A stretch of DNA of 64,000 nt from the NCBI GenBank assembly GCA_003054495.1, contig CP028514.1, positions 1,217,501-1,281,500 on the forward strand, written 5' to 3'. The notes below the pieces were generated by a model that was not told where the DNA came from, searched no databases, and saw only the letters and a program-made list of their open reading frames with translations. Below are positions 63,268 through 64,000 of the stretch, piece by piece. The position numbers and the translations under genes are program-made. The DNA is from Carboxydocella thermautotrophica. GTDB taxonomy: Bacteria > Bacillota > GCA-003054495 > Carboxydocellales > Carboxydocellaceae. Position 1 is the first letter of the stretch. Each line of letters begins with the position of its first letter.

Positions 63268-63783
63268 ATGGATAAACTGATTCAGGTCGCAAGACAGTGT
63301 TATCAATGTGGAAAATGCAGTGCGGGCTGTCCGGTTCAATTTGCCATGGACATACCACCCAACCAGGTTATGCGTTTGTTGCAGAGAGGCCTGGTGGATG
63401 AAGTTCTCACTGCCAAATCCATCTGGGTTTGTGCCAGCTGTAATACCTGTACCACCCGTTGTTTGCGGGGCATTGATATCGCTGCCACCATGGATGAATT
63501 GAGGAGGCTATCATTAAAAAGAGGTATGGCAAATCGGTTTGGGCGCAATGCCAATATATTCCACGATGTCTTTCTGGGCTCAGTACGGCGTTTTGGCAGG
63601 TTGTATGAACTGGGGCTGGCCATCCAGCTAAATTTAAAAACAGGCAACCTGTTTAAGGATGCCCAATACGGCTGGCCTATGTTCAGTAAAGGAAAACTGA
63701 AACTTTTCCCTGAATCGATCAATGGTCTGAACCAGATCAATAAAATCTATCAGGCTGCACGCGAGATGGGAGATGATATCTAA
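63268..63783 (+). CDS. hdrC: Heterodisulfide reductase subunit C-like iron-sulfur protein
   Basis: About 171 residues. Two [4Fe-4S] motifs are visible, CYQCGKCSAGCPV near residue 11 and CASCNTCTTRCLRG near residue 52, the HdrC layout. The C-terminal half is helical. It should relay electrons to the HdrB-like subunit encoded next, whose ATG overlaps its stop codon. In non-methanogens such subunits occur in flavin-based or sulfur-related electron transfer. ATG at 63268 follows GGGAGGGG. Confidence 0.9.
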   Translation: MDKLIQVARQCYQCGKCSAGCPVQFAMDIPPNQVMRLLQRGLVDEVLTAKSIWVCASCNTCTTRCLRGIDIAATMDELRRLSLKRGMANRFGRNANIFHDVFLGSVRRFGRLYELGLAIQLNLKTGNLFKDAQYGWPMFSKGKLKLFPESINGLNQINKIYQAAREMGDDI

Positions 63784-64000
63784 TGGCCAATTATGCATAC
63801 TATCCTGGTTGCAGCTTACACGCGACTGCCAGGGATTTTGACCTTTCCACAAAAGCTGTGGCTCAAAAACTGAATATGAGGTTAATCGACATTCCCGACT
63901 GGAATTGCTGTGGAGCTTCATCTGCTCATAATAGAGGTCATTTTCTGGCAGCAGCTATTCCAGGCCGGAATCTTTTTCTAGCCCAAAAAGTGGCTGGGGA
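63783..64000 (+). CDS. hdrB: Heterodisulfide reductase subunit B-like protein, 5' part
   Basis: Only about 72 residues are in the window. ANYAYYPGCSLHATARDFDLSTKAV is the usual HdrB start, and DWNCCGASSAHN is the first half of a cysteine-rich CCG domain, which binds a noncubane iron-sulfur cluster. The ATG at 63783 overlaps the hdrC stop (TAATG). The gene runs past the right edge; an HdrA or other partner may follow outside. Confidence 0.9.
   Translation, partial: MANYAYYPGCSLHATARDFDLSTKAVAQKLNMRLIDIPDWNCCGASSAHNRGHFLAAAIPGRNLFLAQKVAG

Overview
The window reads as chromosome of an anaerobic, endospore-forming Gram-positive bacterium of the Clostridia (Peptococcaceae-like; a Carboxydocella- or Desulfotomaculum-type organism would fit). 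The evidence is spoIIP, spoIVA, CotS-like and LysM spore-coat proteins, the IspH-ribosomal S1 fusion typical of Clostridia, a CIRCE-controlled groESL, frequent GTG/TTG starts with strong GGAGG ribosome sites, and heterodisulfide-reductase-type genes at the right edge. I see no phage, insertion sequence or CRISPR array. The species assignment is inference.

Layout: 1-1.8 kb is the 3' end of an rRNA operon (23S, tRNA-Asn, 5S). 1.9-10.2 kb is a complete trp operon, trpE-G-D-C, an EamA transporter, trpF-B-A, ending in a DAHP synthase. 10.2-14.7 kb is a second aromatic operon (hisC, a second DAHP synthase with an extra N-terminal domain, tyrA, aroA). 14.7-16.2 kb is a lemA/TPM pair behind a yybP-ykoY (Mn2+) riboswitch. 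16.3-19.6 kb holds cmk, plsC and ispH-rpsA. 19.6-25.1 kb is an accessory block: Fur-box-preceded feoAB with a small Cys-rich protein, a universal stress protein, two fluoride channels, a Nudix enzyme, type 2 IPP isomerase and a rhodanese. 25.1-35.8 kb carries spoIIP, DUF3189, a DUF512 radical SAM protein, der, plsY, gpsA, an orphan amino-acid-binding lipoprotein, a small GGDEF protein and spoIVA. asnB (minus strand) and a threonine/lysine block (pheB, hom, thrB, lysC) follow. 41.8-51.2 kb is a spore-coat/polysaccharide cluster: three CotS-like kinase-fold proteins, mannose-1-P guanylyltransferase, phosphomannomutase, a LysM protein, two Trp-rich unknowns, a Met/His-rich protein and a glycosyltransferase. 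Then come tRNA-Pro, groESL, pheA with chorismate mutase, a molybdopterin oxidoreductase, an aminotransferase, a glycosyltransferase, a membrane phosphatase-like protein, an FAH-family hydrolase, speH, and hdrC/hdrB.

The most striking content is RNA-level regulation of aromatic amino-acid synthesis. The trp operon carries three arrays of (G/T)AG triplets in exact 5-nt register, before trpE, over the trpD start and before trpF. Two of them have 11 register positions, the signature of sites for the 11-subunit TRAP protein. Before trpE and trpF a hairpin can hide the Shine-Dalgarno sequence, and the GAG array can pair with its 5' arm, which suggests TRAP-dependent translational control at more than one gene.

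A different periodic motif, GG every 4 nt (GGNN repeats), lies before hisC, the second DAHP synthase and pheA, the chorismate-to-Phe/Tyr genes. In the hisC leader it can pair with the 5' arm of a strong terminator. I know of no described regulator with this spacing. It is the best candidate here for an undescribed system, either a protein-binding repeat array or two-tier G-quadruplexes.
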